Both the position numbers and the translations under genes were made by a program. The notes under the pieces were generated by a model. That model worked only from the letters and a program-made list of their open reading frames with translations. It had not been told where the DNA came from and did no database searches. Positions 47,505-58,415 of a stretch of 64,000 bases of DNA are shown here, in pieces (position 1 is the first letter of the stretch; each line of letters begins with the position of its first letter). This stretch comes from Marsupella aquatica (Eukaryota; Marchantiophyta): the NCBI GenBank assembly GCA_973895155.1, contig OZ316894.1:11842001-11906000 (forward strand), read 5' to 3'.

Positions 47505-47933
47505 TCAGGGGCTGGACGCCTTCCATGCATCGGAGTCAGTGTCTGACTCAGAATCGTAATCCGAAGAGGCGAGGCATTCCTCGGTCCAGTAGTCATAGAT
47601 CTCCCTGTCAATCCAATACTGATCCTCTTCTGCGAGCCTCTTCCTCTTCGATACAACCTCGCGCTGTGTGGTATCCACCTTTGGCTTCGGTGGAGACTTT
47701 GCTGCTGGAATTAACTTTGGAGGAGTAGGTGTTCTCCTCAATGATGATGACGATCCAACAGATTGACCAAGTTCGGTTTGGACACTGCTGCCTGAGGAGA
47801 CCTTCATAGTCTCTGCATCGGGTTTCTGCTTCGGAGGAGAGTCATCTTCAAGCGGGCCATCTGTCGCCGGGTTGTAACAACGGATCTCAAGTCGCCATTT
47901 CCCCTGAGGAGGATTGCTTGGAACACCAGACAT
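47505..47933 (-). CDS. E1 small acidic ORF, 142 aa, unknown
   Basis: An intronless frame starting MSGVPSNPPQGKWRLEIRC. It is Ser/Pro/Lys-rich in the middle (KLIPAAKSPPKPK, basic patch VSKRKRLAEE) and acidic at the C-terminus (SSDYDSESDTDSD). It lies between the transposase and the right end of E1, flanked by palindromes. E2 has only about 0.6 kb at the corresponding place and no counterpart. It may be an accessory gene or host sequence captured by E1. No domain recognised. Confidence 0.5.
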   Translation of the reverse strand: MSGVPSNPPQGKWRLEIRCYNPATDGPLEDDSPPKQKPDAETMKVSSGSSVQTELGQSVGSSSSLRRTPTPPKLIPAAKSPPKPKVDTTQREVVSKRKRLAEEDQYWIDREIYDYWTEECLASSDYDSESDTDSDAWKASSP

Positions 47934-48475
47934 TTCTCTGCAGTTACGAAACCCAAACAGTGATTAAAGAGAACAGGATTCAACAAATGGAAACATTATC
48001 CACGATGTAATACGATGAATATCATGCCTTGTCGGAGAGTTCTTCCCTTAAAACAGCTCAGAGAATAGACCCGCGCTTACCTGAACTAGATCTGGAGAGT
48101 GTTGAGAACTTGGAACACTGATAGCAGTTCCGAATGAAAGAGATGAAGTCGGACGCGGTGGAAGTGATTGGGCGAATGATTTGGAAGACTGGTGGTTTTG
48201 GGCTAGCGGATTTGTTTAAGTGGACGGTTCGACGCCTTGGATTTGAGTCTGGTTCGAACGGTAAGTGTCTCGTTCACTTGCAAGTGACTTAATTAGTTTC
48301 CAAACGGCCTTAATCCTCCTTTCCTCGGTAGTAATGACACGTTGATTCTTTCCACGCGGGAATCGCGAAGTACTTTTTTGTTATTACTCTTCCTCGGGTG
48401 GGAATTTTCACATGTGGAAGCCTGTACGTGGAGACCGTACCTCGTATGATTGGCTCAATGTGTTGGCATCATTAG

Positions 48476-48493
48476 ACTAGCGATTTCGCTGGC
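48476..48493. promoter_or_regulatory. E1 palindrome near right end
   Basis: ACTAGCGA-TT-TCGCTGGC, two positions off the consensus, about 170 bp from the right TIR. A half-site GCTAGCGG lies near 48202 and GCTAGCGAGG at 48586. Confidence 0.7.
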
Positions 48494-48642
48494 CTGAAGA
48501 TATGTCATTTTGATCTATTGCGTTCACGGGACTAGAATCGTCCATGGGTAGCCGTCTATATTTATTGATCGAACAGGGTCTCCATGCTAGCGAGGAATAT
48601 TCCAGACCTTTTTTGGGCCCCAATACAAGGTGACATCTTGCC

Positions 48643-48676
48643 CGTGCGAGCAAAAATTCTACTGTTTGCTCGCACG
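48643..48676. repeat. Perfect hairpin overlapping E1 right TIR
   Basis: Arms of 12 bp, 48643-48654 (CGTGCGAGCAAA) and 48665-48676 (TTTGCTCGCACG), with a 10-bp spacer. The outer arm is the conserved TIR core. Confidence 0.8.
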
Positions 48677-48688
48677 TTACAATTACCC
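48662..48688 (-). repeat. E1 right terminal inverted repeat
   Basis: The reverse complement starts GGGTAATTGTAAC and ends GTGCGAGCAAACAG, about 20 of 27 positions matching the left end. It is followed by the second TSD copy at 48689-48697. The transposase-side end of E2 also starts GGGTA. Confidence 0.8.
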
Positions 48689-48697
48689 GTGACAGAT

Positions 48698-48905
48698 TAT
48701 GCAGCTAGTGGTCTGTACAAAGGTGCGCGGACCGGAAAGTCACGGGAAGAATTTGGCAAACCATGGGACACAGAATTTCCCTCATTCCGATCGGATTCCA
48801 CTGTTTGTTCATGGGGGTTGGGGATTGGGTCGGACCGAACCAGCAGCGGGGTCACATGAGGAAGCTGCACTCGTCGATTGCAATGAATGTGGTGGGAGTC
48901 CAGCA
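48698..48905 (+). pseudogene. Interrupted ORF, piece 2 (between E1 and E2)
   Basis: The only non-element DNA between the two transposons. Joined to piece 1 it reads YAASGLYKGARTGKS, then REEFGKPWDTEFPS. The frame carrying CNECGGSPAGLS, which continues into piece 3, differs by one base, so there is a frameshift near the GGGGG at 48821 or an unseen intron. Confidence 0.4.
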
Positions 48906-48913
48906 GGTTTGTC

Positions 48914-48940
48914 GGGTATAGCGACGGAGACAGCAAACAG
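48914..48940 (+). repeat. E2 left terminal inverted repeat
   Basis: 27 bp starting GGGTATAGCGACGG and ending CAGCAAACAG, directly after TSD GGTTTGTC. Confidence 0.75.
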
Positions 48941-48970
48941 GCAAACAGGAAATACTTTTCCTGTTTGCCT
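48939..48970. repeat. Perfect hairpin at inner edge of E2 left TIR
   Basis: Arms 48939-48952 (AGGCAAACAGGAAA) and 48957-48970 with a 4-bp spacer TACT. It occupies the same terminal position as the E1 right hairpin, with a different sequence. Confidence 0.8.
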
Positions 48971-49286
48971 TATGCTGTTACCAGGAAAAAACATCTTGTA
49001 CCAGGGGAAAGAACACACAATCAGCAGTTTAGAATTGTTGAAGTTGGAGTTAGTCCATTGCGGTGAGGGAGGATACCTTGTAATGAATTGCTGAACCACA
49101 TAATAATTGAACCTTATATCCCAACACAAACAAGGGGGAGCATACATAAAAATGTCAAGGAATGCGCACAAAATGGTAGGTCCCACCACAATCGGCAACA
49201 AAATATATGAAAATAATACAAAATCAACGCAGCCCAAAACTTTATGTCATTATGTGGTCCAAAATAAAAGCGAACAACGGATTGAC

Positions 49287-49410
49287 TAGCGCCTGGCGCT
49301 ATCTTATCGTTATTCAAGGAAACAAATAGTTGGCGTTGAGAACATAAATCACAACACAATGACATTTAACTGTGTAGCCTAGACAAAAAATTTACCAGCG
49401 CCTGGCGCTA
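49287..49410. promoter_or_regulatory. E2 palindrome pair downstream of transposase
   Basis: TAGCGCC-T-GGCGCTA at 49287-49301 (perfect) and CAGCGCC-T-GGCGCTA at 49396-49410 (one mismatch), both in the 3' flank of the transposase gene. Confidence 0.85.
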
Positions 49411-49512
49411 ACAAAACATGATGCGACATCAATAACACTATACCGTTGACATACGACAAAATCAATATAACCGTTTGGACCAATAATACAACCTACATCA
49501 TCATGATTCATG

Positions 49513-52500
49513 CTATAAACGATGAGCATTTTGCCTCTCTAATATGAGCCGAACCTCTCCAACAGTGAGAATTGGTTGGCTGGTCAATGTAGATTCCTCA
49601 ACGTCTAGTTTGAAAACGGTAAGGAAAATCCAATACAAATGTTTGCAAGGCATATATGGATGTTTCCGGGAATGTCGCCGGTAGAAATCCTCACACGAGC
49701 AAGTGGGGAAAATGCAAATTTGAACAAAGTAACAATTTGGCGTCCGCATATTTTCGTGCGTTTGCACCTTAAACTGTTTTCCCCATGCATTCCCAATCGC
49801 AACATCCCACTCTCCCTGAATGTACATCGTCTGTTTTTTTGTAGACGCAATTCTGTTCATGTGACCCTGGGTAAGATTTGACCGAGGAACCGTATTCCTC
49901 CCATTCCGGCTTCGGAGACGAACATTGGGTTCGAGAAGATTCACATGTTCTGGAAAGATATTGACATTGATTCGAAGATCAAAATCTGACGGGGGTCTAG
50001 TTGTAAGTTCATTTCCGCGCACTAGGGAGATTCCGTTGTCAAGAAGATATTGCAGCTCGTCCTCCGAAACATTTGTCCATTTCAAAATGGGAAGAACATC
50101 AGGGAAAGGGGGAAAATTCAAGACACCTCGACGCAGGCGGCTTTTGTAACATGTATTGTTTGGGCAAAACCAAATCATTTCGGTTATGGGTTCCCCCCTG
50201 AAAATCCGTTGACCTTTGACAACAATTCCGATAACACCATGTGGTGAGGGAAATCCAACTTTTTTCACGCGATTGCGACACTCATCTCTTTCAGAATTAC
50301 GGGAAAATGATCCGTTGCACTGAGGACCAGCGCCAAATTTTGAAGTTCGACGTAATTGCCATGCAGCTAGAGCAACCTCCGTCTCACGGACAGGACACTC
50401 TTGTAACGGTTGCTGAAGCACGGAGGGAGCAGTCTGGGGAAGCCTCGTTGAACGCGTTCGGTCTTGAGCAGGAGGGGTATTGAAATCGACATCTTCTCCA
50501 CCGCCCAATATGTCACTTCCAGACAGATTAACAACAGGATCAACTTGAGGCGTGGGGCCAGGGATAGCATCAAACGCCATGCGATTAAGATTCTTCCTTT
50601 TCATCGATCTAGTATTGGGCGAGGTGACAAGGATTTTATCATGCCTATGGGAGTCTTGTGGCGAGATATTCCCAGATGCATGTCCTTTCCTCTTCAAAGA
50701 CTTGGTGACAACGTCTCCATTGAGAGGTGCACGTCTCTCCAAGTCAAACTCGGCAGCGTTGGACAGTAGCATATTCATTGCGTCTTCATACAACTTGGGG
50801 GAGCCTGCTTGGTCCGCTGATCGGAAAGTGAGTTCCCAAATTGTGGGACCTTTTCCTCTATGCAACCCTTTCCGATACGCAGTGTAAGCAGCAACCTGAG
50901 AAATAGCTCGATTTTGGTCCATTTCACATGCCTCAAAGAGCCCAACCTTTTTCTTCATTACCCATGCTTTCATACCTGCGTGCATGGACTCTGATCCTGT
51001 ACAATTAGGAATCTTAGCCCCTTCTTCGACACTCTTGTTCTGCAATCACATAGAATAAAGTGTCTGTTATAGAACAAGAAAACACTAGCGTCGGGCGCTA
51101 GTGAAGTGGACTCTGTCCCTAGAAGTCAAAACTGGCACTATACATTAAGGGACAACTTATTTCGTCCTATTGTGTCATATGACAGTTTGAATAAATAATA
51201 GCGCCAGGCGCTAGTATTAAAGGATGCTATGGTATTGTAATATTTGAATATGGATACAAACATTTTGAAATGAGAATATAGCACTGCAATACCTAAAGAG
51301 CGGAAAGCAAAGTAAACTAACTTACCAAACGAATAAAATTTCCCCATTGTCTCCACCTGACGACCCACCATGAAATCCAACTCTGGAGCATCCGGAGCTT
51401 CCTGGGGACACAGTTACCCGACTGCCACCACAAATCAATCTCCCTTGAAATTCTGTAAGCCTCTACAAATGTGGGGGCATTTCGCATCTTATCCCAAAGC
51501 CTACGATGCTCTGCTTGACTATCTTCAATCACTCCTTCAATCGAATGGCGATGGAAGGCTTGGTAGAAATGGAATGCGTCAGTTCGCTCACGCTCTGGGT
51601 TTGGATGCCCTCCAAAAAAGACATTTCGGACTGCCAGCCAACTAGCTTGAGCATTGTCCGCCATGAATCCATGAATAATCGGATTTTCTAATCCATTCTC
51701 TTTGGACACCTCAATCATTAGTCTCCAAGCCTTCTCGAACGACTCTGTATCCTCTGCTTTTAGTTCGCAGGTGAATAAGGTACACAGAGCGCGATAGTTG
51801 TGATCATAAATATGCGCACTAAAAGTAACCCAGTCTTTTGTAAGCCGTTTCATCACATCAAAACTTACCCAAGCACCTTTGAGACTTCCACCAGGTTGCA
51901 TTTGTCTCAAAATATCGACGCCTGATCCATGGCCGATCGAAGTCATCTTGAATATGTGAGGACGGTCTTCTTGAGATCCTTGACCTGGTAGGAGGTACCT
52001 TTGGAGGAAAGGCATGTTGATATTTCTTTGATACCGAACAAGAAAATCTAGTTCACCTCGACCTTTCTGGTCCTGTCTAACACTACGAAAGAGGGACGCA
52101 AACTTCTGGGGTGTGGAAACTACCATGAGAGACTCAAATATCTCTGTTTCTTCAATATCTTGAATATCTTCCATACTTTCACACAAGGACTTTACAAAGG
52201 ACCCTGTCGCCACATTTTTTACACCAGCAGGGGTGAAAATTGGATTTCCTTCCAATTTCTTTTTGATAACCTCCTCAACAATCTTCTCTGCGCTCTGAGA
52301 AAACACCTTTCTTGAAGGATGGTTGTGGATCCCCATATGAATTGCCAAGCGGGACATGTGAGTACAGGTTTCTGAGTCAACTAGAACCTGGGGGTACATG
52401 TAAAATAACCTTGCTGGACAGGATTGGACACAAAACGGAACTTGATCACAAAATTGGCAAACAACTCCACCTTCGTCAATGAAGGAGCCAACACGATGTT

Positions 52501-53332
52501 GCCCGCCAAGTTTGGGGGTTCCACCCCAGGCCTTCTGGTTCCTCCTTTTCTTCCACTGAAAATAGTCGCAAGTATTATTCCTACACTCAATGGAACCAGT
52601 GCACGTTACTTTACCAAATTCCCAATATTTCTTGGGATGAACATTAGCTGATGTAGGAAATATTCTGGTCCAGATGTAGCAATCCTTTGACCGGTCCATG
52701 TCGCGTAGACGTGACCCCTTCGAAAGAGCTGTCGTCGCAGGAGGCAACTCGAATACAATATTTCCATTGTATTTCTTTGGCAAACAGTCAACTTGTTCAT
52801 GGAAGAAGTCCCTAGCCGCGATGAACCTCAAGATTTCACTGGAACCAGTTGACTTGAGAATGGTATCCATTGCACTTCTCCGATACACAATGGAATTTTT
52901 GGTAAAAACTGCTGTAACCTCTTGTTTAACAGGGGTAACCTCCTGTTTAACAACGGTGTGAGGGGATTTAGCACTACGCTCAGGCAAAGCAGGTCCATCA
53001 TCGTCGCTATCTGAAAGCAGGACAACATCAACAAAGGGTTTGGATGAAGATGGGAGATCGGATGCGACTGGTTTTTGAATGACAATAGAATACCGAATTC
53101 CTGCATTCAGGTGCCAAAAACGAATCCCGTCATCAACATCAAAAGAAGCAGTGAAATTAGACGCTTCATCTCCATTTCCCTCCTCCAAAATGTCCTCAAT
53201 GTCGTTCAAATCCAAACCAAAGCGCCCACAGAGATAATTCTCACTAACTTGCTTGTATACGTCATTGGCCGACAATGGAATGGATACAAGGTCACCGGTA
53301 GACGGACGCGTCAGAACGATTGACCTCGACAT
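49513..53332 (-). CDS. E2 MULE transposase (DDE plus SWIM), intact, 1177 aa
   Basis: Exons 53332-51326 and 51039-49513 join in phase 0 without a stop. The start MSRSIVLTRPSTGDL at 53332 is chosen because E1 begins at the homologous place; the frame is open a little further upstream. The zinc region has CTGSIECRNNTC, then C-x2-C-x4-C-x3-C, then HMSRLAIHMGIHNH. The DDE residues are Asp510 (IYDHNYRALC), Asp559 (FMADNAQASW) and Glu686 (TGSESMHAGM); spacings of 49 and 127 equal those in E1. The SWIM finger CSC-EDFY-x11-C-K-H is near residue 1130, and the C-terminus ends QPILTVGEVR as in E1. The 286-bp intron holds two E2-type palindromes. This is the only one of the four main E1/E2 genes without an evident lesion, so it may still supply transposition activity. 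Confidence 0.88.
51086..51213. promoter_or_regulatory. E2 palindromes in transposase intron
   Basis: TAGCGTC-G-GGCGCTA at 51086-51100 (one mismatch, with CAC/GTG extending the arms) and perfect TAGCGCC-A-GGCGCTA at 51199-51213, inside the intron 51040-51325. Confidence 0.85.
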
Positions 53333-54292
53333 TTTAAGATCATCCAACCCAAAAACACTCAATTCACGATAATGAATGACGTCTTCGAATGTACACAATG
53401 GTATTCATAGTGAATAATCCATTTGTCAGAGCCGTTATAATACGACAGAAACACTACCGGTCAAAAGCACATCTGACACAATAAATGTTTTTTGTCATTA
53501 TGTCAACGACATTTACACTAATGAGCCTAAGATGTCCGTTTCCAAAGAGCATAATCATGATAATTAAATCATGTTAATTGAGTAGCGCCCGGCGCTACTC
53601 AAACATCCTACCTTCAACATGGACCCAAAATGGTGAAATATATGAGTAGCGCCAGGCGCTACTCAAACACACACCGTAAATTATGGTATAAAACTGGAAT
53701 GTTTTATCCGGGGTTTCAGAATAAATACTAAATGTTTGTAGCTAATTTTTTTAATATTATCTAAAATATTACCAAAATGTGCCCATTTAATATTAGCGCC
53801 GGGCGCTAATCCAAAACGGTAATCATGACATTCATTTATGGAAAAATATTCAAAAATTGTATTCATTTGGCTTTTTATTGTATACTTGAGGGTGAATGTT
53901 GACCTAACTTTGGGAAATTTTATGGTTTAAATTGTGATGATTTTGAGTAGCGCCTGGCGCTACTATTGACCAATATCAGATTTGAACTAGGAATATATAT
54001 TAAATTCAACGAACTGTTCTTTAACGGTCATATTCAACGGTAACGTTAGGTCGCGTAACGTCGAAGATATGCCAACGGTATTCGAACAACTAATCCAGAA
54101 TTGACAAGTGGCGCTCAAGAGATAGATATCAAAGTAGCAAGGGGATAGTTTAGAGATGATACTCTCCCCCCCTCCCTTGTCCACTGTATTTAGGTTCCGT
54201 TTCGGAGGTTCTTCGTGCAAGAATTCTCTAGAAGAAGTACGGTACAAATGAGGTACTCATCACGATCGTGAAGCACTTCGTGTCTGAGAAAC
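53333..54292. promoter_or_regulatory. E2 divergent promoter region with four palindromes
   Basis: Perfect TAGCGCC-N-GGCGCTA sites lie at 53583-53597, 53647-53661, 53794-53808 and 53948-53962, with cores C, A, G and T. The first two have arms extended by GAG/CTC. The spacing is 64, 147 and 154 bp. No ORF of interest. A shared control region for both genes is inferred. Confidence 0.75.
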
Positions 54293-55098
54293 ATGGACCT
54301 TCTCCCCACTACCTCGCATGGGTATAGTGTTAACGGGCAGGGAGAGCAGATCCATTCGCAGACATCCGAGTGCTCGTTTTCTAGATCTGTTTACAGTCGT
54401 CGAGTGACACGGTCTACAGCATCCCAAGCTCCCGAAACAGTCTCTGTAGTCACATTTCCGAAGAGCAGGAGAGCGAAGATGGACGATCTCGACACATATG
54501 CTGTGGAAGATCGAGGAGAAATGTCGCTGACGATGTCCGACGTTATCTCCAAGCATGTTATGGTGTTTGGCAAAGATTTTCGAGGGCACGACAAAGACCC
54601 CCCAAGGATTCCAATGTGCCGCTTGGTTCACATGGAAGTTGTCCGCACCTTACAGAAGGGAAGTCCTTCAATTGAAAAGTTGAAGGACTCTTTTCGTAGC
54701 ACAGGATACAACTCAAAAATCGGAATGTTGTTCTATGTCCAGCCGACAGATTCGAATGGGAATGTCCAGACGTGTACTCCAGAAATTCGAGCTTCCTGGG
54801 ACCCGATGTGGGTGGCCGAGAACGAGAAGTTTGAAGCTGAATGTGCGGCCGATCCAGACTTCATGGTGTTACAAGATAAGATGTTTTACGTTTTTTACGG
54901 TAACCATCAACTTTACGCATGGTCGATCGTTACGAAAGAAAATCCGGAAGATATCAAGTATCACCCGCGTGTGCAATGTACTATCTTCAAGGGTGAAAAG
55001 GGATCTTTGATTGAGATTGAGGCGGCTATGCATACTGTGAACCAGTAAGTCTCTCGTTGAATTTCACTTATCCTTATCTTTTATAGTGTAGTTTTTAC

Positions 55099-55113
55099 TA
55101 GCGCCTGGCGCTA
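55099..55113. promoter_or_regulatory. E2 palindrome in ParB/MTase intron 1
   Basis: Perfect TAGCGCC-T-GGCGCTA in the 92-bp intron 55045-55136. Confidence 0.88.
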
Positions 55114-57268
55114 TTGACTGACAAATTCTTCTGTAGACTTGGACAGGCCGTGGTGAAACCTTCCTGGATACTTGATGCAGACCGAATTAAGAGGATTTTG
55201 TCCAACGATCTAGAATACTACAAATCAATCATCAATGGGGCAAACTTCAAGAAGTTTGGGCAGGTGATGCAGAAGACTCGAAAAGGATCGTGGTATTCCA
55301 AGAAAATGCCTCAAGAAGCACTTCTGTATATCTTATGCAAGAATAAGATTAAATCCTATTCTCGACAATTCAAGATGGACATGGAGTCGGCTACCGCTCA
55401 GGGAAATCCTTGGTCTCAGGAAGAGACATCCAAACGACATGCGGTCATGATGAAAGAAGCAATGAAGGATTGAGCAATCAAGGTCTCAAAGATCACTCCC
55501 TTGTTGAGTCCAGAGTTTGAAGACTTCATGACAACCTGTGCTGAGATGTATCCGATGACCGAGGTGAACAAACGCGAGAAGAAACCGGATGCGGTTGTCT
55601 GTACCATGGATCGTGCCAGGTTATTTACAGCAGTCTCCGCACTCGACCCCAAATTGAGGAGCACTTTGTTAGTAGCGCATTGCACGCCAGAGCTCAGGAA
55701 GCAGTTCTTTCATCCACAAAGTGTTAGTGATGACCCTGTGAAGCAGTGGTGCCACACTTGGCAAACTTGGAATAGCGTGGAGGGAATTGCTATTGGTATG
55801 CTGCAGACTGCCCTCCAGCAAATCAGTGAAATAATTCCTTCCAATCGATTGGAGGAATGGAAGTGTGAGTCTTATGATTCACTCGTTGAAATAGTGTGCA
55901 ATGATTTCAAAAAATTTGGGGATGCAGTGAAAGGTAAGTTTTTCAATACGATGTGGATGTCCAAGTACCCAGACAAGGAAGACTACACACTCAAGAATCA
56001 AAAGCGAGCGAAACGATATGTCTATCGTTTCTTCATGCACATGGAGATTGTGAAGCCTGACTGTTTTTGGGCTTACCCAGCCGCTTTCCAGAATTGGGTC
56101 ATCTGCGCAGATGGAGACATTTTGGCCGAACTGTATTCGATGTATCCGGCTGAGGGTATACTTCCACCGAGGAAATTGTCAGAGTGGGAGAGAATTCACT
56201 GCCCTTGGTATCTTGACACCGACAGATGGGATTCTCCTTTTGACGACACTAAGAAGGATGCTTTCCATAAACTGTCTAAATCCCAAGTTCCGAGACAATT
56301 TGTCTCCGACATGAAGGAAGGAATTGAGGGGGAAGTCAACTCGTCGACGACTGAGTTGCAAAAAAAATGCGAAACCACAGTGGTTCATGTTGATCGAAGC
56401 CGAAAACCAAGAGCCAAAGCCAAGGCGGATGCCCCTGTGGCAAGTGCTAGTGCCAAGTCTGGGAAAAAACGTAAGCTACACCTCCTTTTTCCGACTTCCT
56501 TCTTTGTTTTCTGTGCTTGACACCATTTTGGGTAGGTGGTCGAAAATCTGATGCCGCCACGGATGACACAAAAGTCGATGCAACACCAGAAGTCTCTGAG
56601 GCCAACACTGGTGCCAATCCAGACCCCATCACCCCTGTTGAGAAGGGGAAGGTTATAGTTCCTGTGGATGCTACAAGCACAAAGAAGAAGAAGAAAAGGA
56701 CCGTCGATGTCTGGGAATCTTCTCGAGATAATGCTTCTGGGGCCGGTATCCAACGGGATGTGGGGACTTTCAAGACCAAACTCGGAAGACACTGTATGGT
56801 TGAATCAAGCTTGGCAGAATTTATTGATAGTGCATTTAGTAAGGAAGAGAAGCCAGATTGGGTTTCAGACGCTGAGAAGTGGGGTAAGGATTTGATCAAA
56901 TCGGGGTGTAGAGATAAAGGAATCATTCGAGGTGGGAAGGAACGATCATTTGGGGTGAATGCGGGTTTCATCTATCTCCCAACTGGTTTGAAACCCACAA
57001 TTGTTGACCGTCGGGTCCCGAAATGGAATGTCACAGATCACACAACAGCCGAATCATTCTTTCAGGCGATGGACCCTTTCCTTTCCGATGACGGAATGCT
57101 TGCTATCTTATACTCGGATGACCACGATCAGATTTCCCAGGTCATTTCTGCATGTCAGCAATCCAAGAAGTTCATGTGCATCAATACGCACAACGTTTTC
57201 ATGTCTGTCCCAATGTACAGATCCAAGACAGATGTCCAGGTAAATATTCTCTCTCAGTATAGCTATAC

Positions 57269-57283
57269 TAGCGCCCGGCGCTA
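57269..57283. promoter_or_regulatory. E2 palindrome in ParB/MTase intron 3
   Basis: Perfect TAGCGCC-C-GGCGCTA in the intron 57240-57358. Confidence 0.88.
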
Positions 57284-58415
57284 CTCTTTATTTCTTAGGA
57301 GGTCTTCTCTCATGAGTAAAAGATTTTTGAAATCCAGTTGGTTCGTCAACTTTTGCAGGTCTTCACTCTTAGACTGGACATATTTTGTCGAGTTTCTTTT
57401 AAAGGAAAGGTCCCAAAGGATCCAAGATTCAAGCCATTATCTAGCGCTGAAGATCCTTCAATCTCGAACCTTATTGGGCTACAATCTTTGAAGGAAGATC
57501 ATTGTCCTGAACTCCATTTTACTGGAATTCCCGACTGCCGGTTGGTTTTATGCAAACTGTCCTTGAACTCTTTACAATACCTAAGGATATTGTAATTGAT
57601 TGGACCGTCGGCTCAGGTAGTACGTTCATTGCTGGGGATTACTCGGGCCGTTTTGTCATCGGGTTAGAAAATCGTCGGGAGTTTGTTGAGACCGCTTCGA
57701 GGATTTTTTTGGACCTCATTTCTCCAAAACCTTTGGAGACACAACCTCCCCCTCCTCAAATAACCGGACGAAAAAAGAAAGATAGACTTAGATCTGTCCT
57801 CAACTTTGATTCGGACGAAGATGATGGGACGCCAGAAGATGATGTTCCTGAGGATGTCAATGACGGCGGGAAAGAGAAAACCCGACATGATGGGTCAACG
57901 GAGGACAGTGAAGAGTCTTCCGAGTAATTTTCGTCTCTCGTAAGCTCCTTTATCCTTTCAATTGTTGGCTAATCTTCAATTCCGCCAGTTCTATCGGTTA
58001 AGTACTTACTTCCTCTTTCTCTTCTACTTCTCTTTTGAGCAGGTCAGAATGGAACCAAAGAAAATGGTTTCAACTCCGGAGGAAAGTGGCTCGAAATGTA
58101 ATCATCACTCCCGAGAAGCCGTTTGTATTGCCATCATACGCTGAGAACGTCGCGAGGAAGGTAGAGAAATTTAGAACTCTCTTCTGGGAAACAAAAGGAC
58201 TTAGGCTTCTTAGGGGAGTAGACAGGAAGTTCATGAGGAACCCCTACGTAGATGATGTTTCTAGAAGCAAGTATATTGATGATGAGGCAGAGTCGACCGA
58301 CAGATCTCATAGCTCCCAGAATGAGAGCTCAGAATCTGACTCTGAAGGGTAGCAATTTTCTCCTCTCTCAGGTCAAACTTCCTCCCAATTGTACGAGTAT
58401 GCCCTTGGTTTTTGT

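Larger units (their letters stand above)
38224..48688. mobile_element. E1: complete MULE-type DNA transposon with ParB/MTase-like gene (10,465 bp)
   Basis: The 9-bp TSD GTGACAGAT flanks it at 38215-38223 and 48689-48697; 9 bp is typical of Mutator-like elements. The 27-bp terminal inverted repeats (38224-38250 and 48662-48688) share GTGCGAGCAAACAG plus a looser outer part, starting GAGGTATT on the left and GGGTAATT on the right. Contents left to right: ParB/MTase-like gene (minus), divergent promoter, SWIM-domain MULE transposase (plus), small acidic ORF (minus), and an element-specific palindrome family. Its ends and genes are homologous to E2 in reverse order. Confidence 0.88.
54293..58352 (+). 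pseudogene. E2 ParB/Srx-box plus methyltransferase-like gene, damaged
   Basis: Exons 54293-55044, 55137-56470, 56536-57239, 57359-57923 and 58043-58352 correspond one to one with E1 and have the same phases. The ParB-type box reads VFYGNHQLYAW (Tyr202, Gln206), so the Asp and Arg seen in E1 are replaced. The MTase-like half has GFIYLPTG, MDPFLSDDGMLAILYS and the SAM-loop-like DIVIDWTVGSGSTFIAG, closer to the GSGTT form of true methyltransferases than E1. Lesions: TGA at 55471-55473 (codon 363) where E1 has Trp, and a single-base loss near 57520-57530. The summed exon length is one base short of a whole number of codons, which fits that. The C-terminal exon (ITPEKPFVLPSYAEN) is conserved with E1, supporting the intron whose donor overlaps an apparent stop (GA|GTAA) in both. 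Confidence 0.75.

Noticed and set aside
38224-48688. Palindromes as a CRISPR array or recombinase attachment sites
   Set aside because: Spacing is irregular, no spacers or Cas genes, eukaryotic context, and no recombinase gene; dispersed protein-binding sites fit better.
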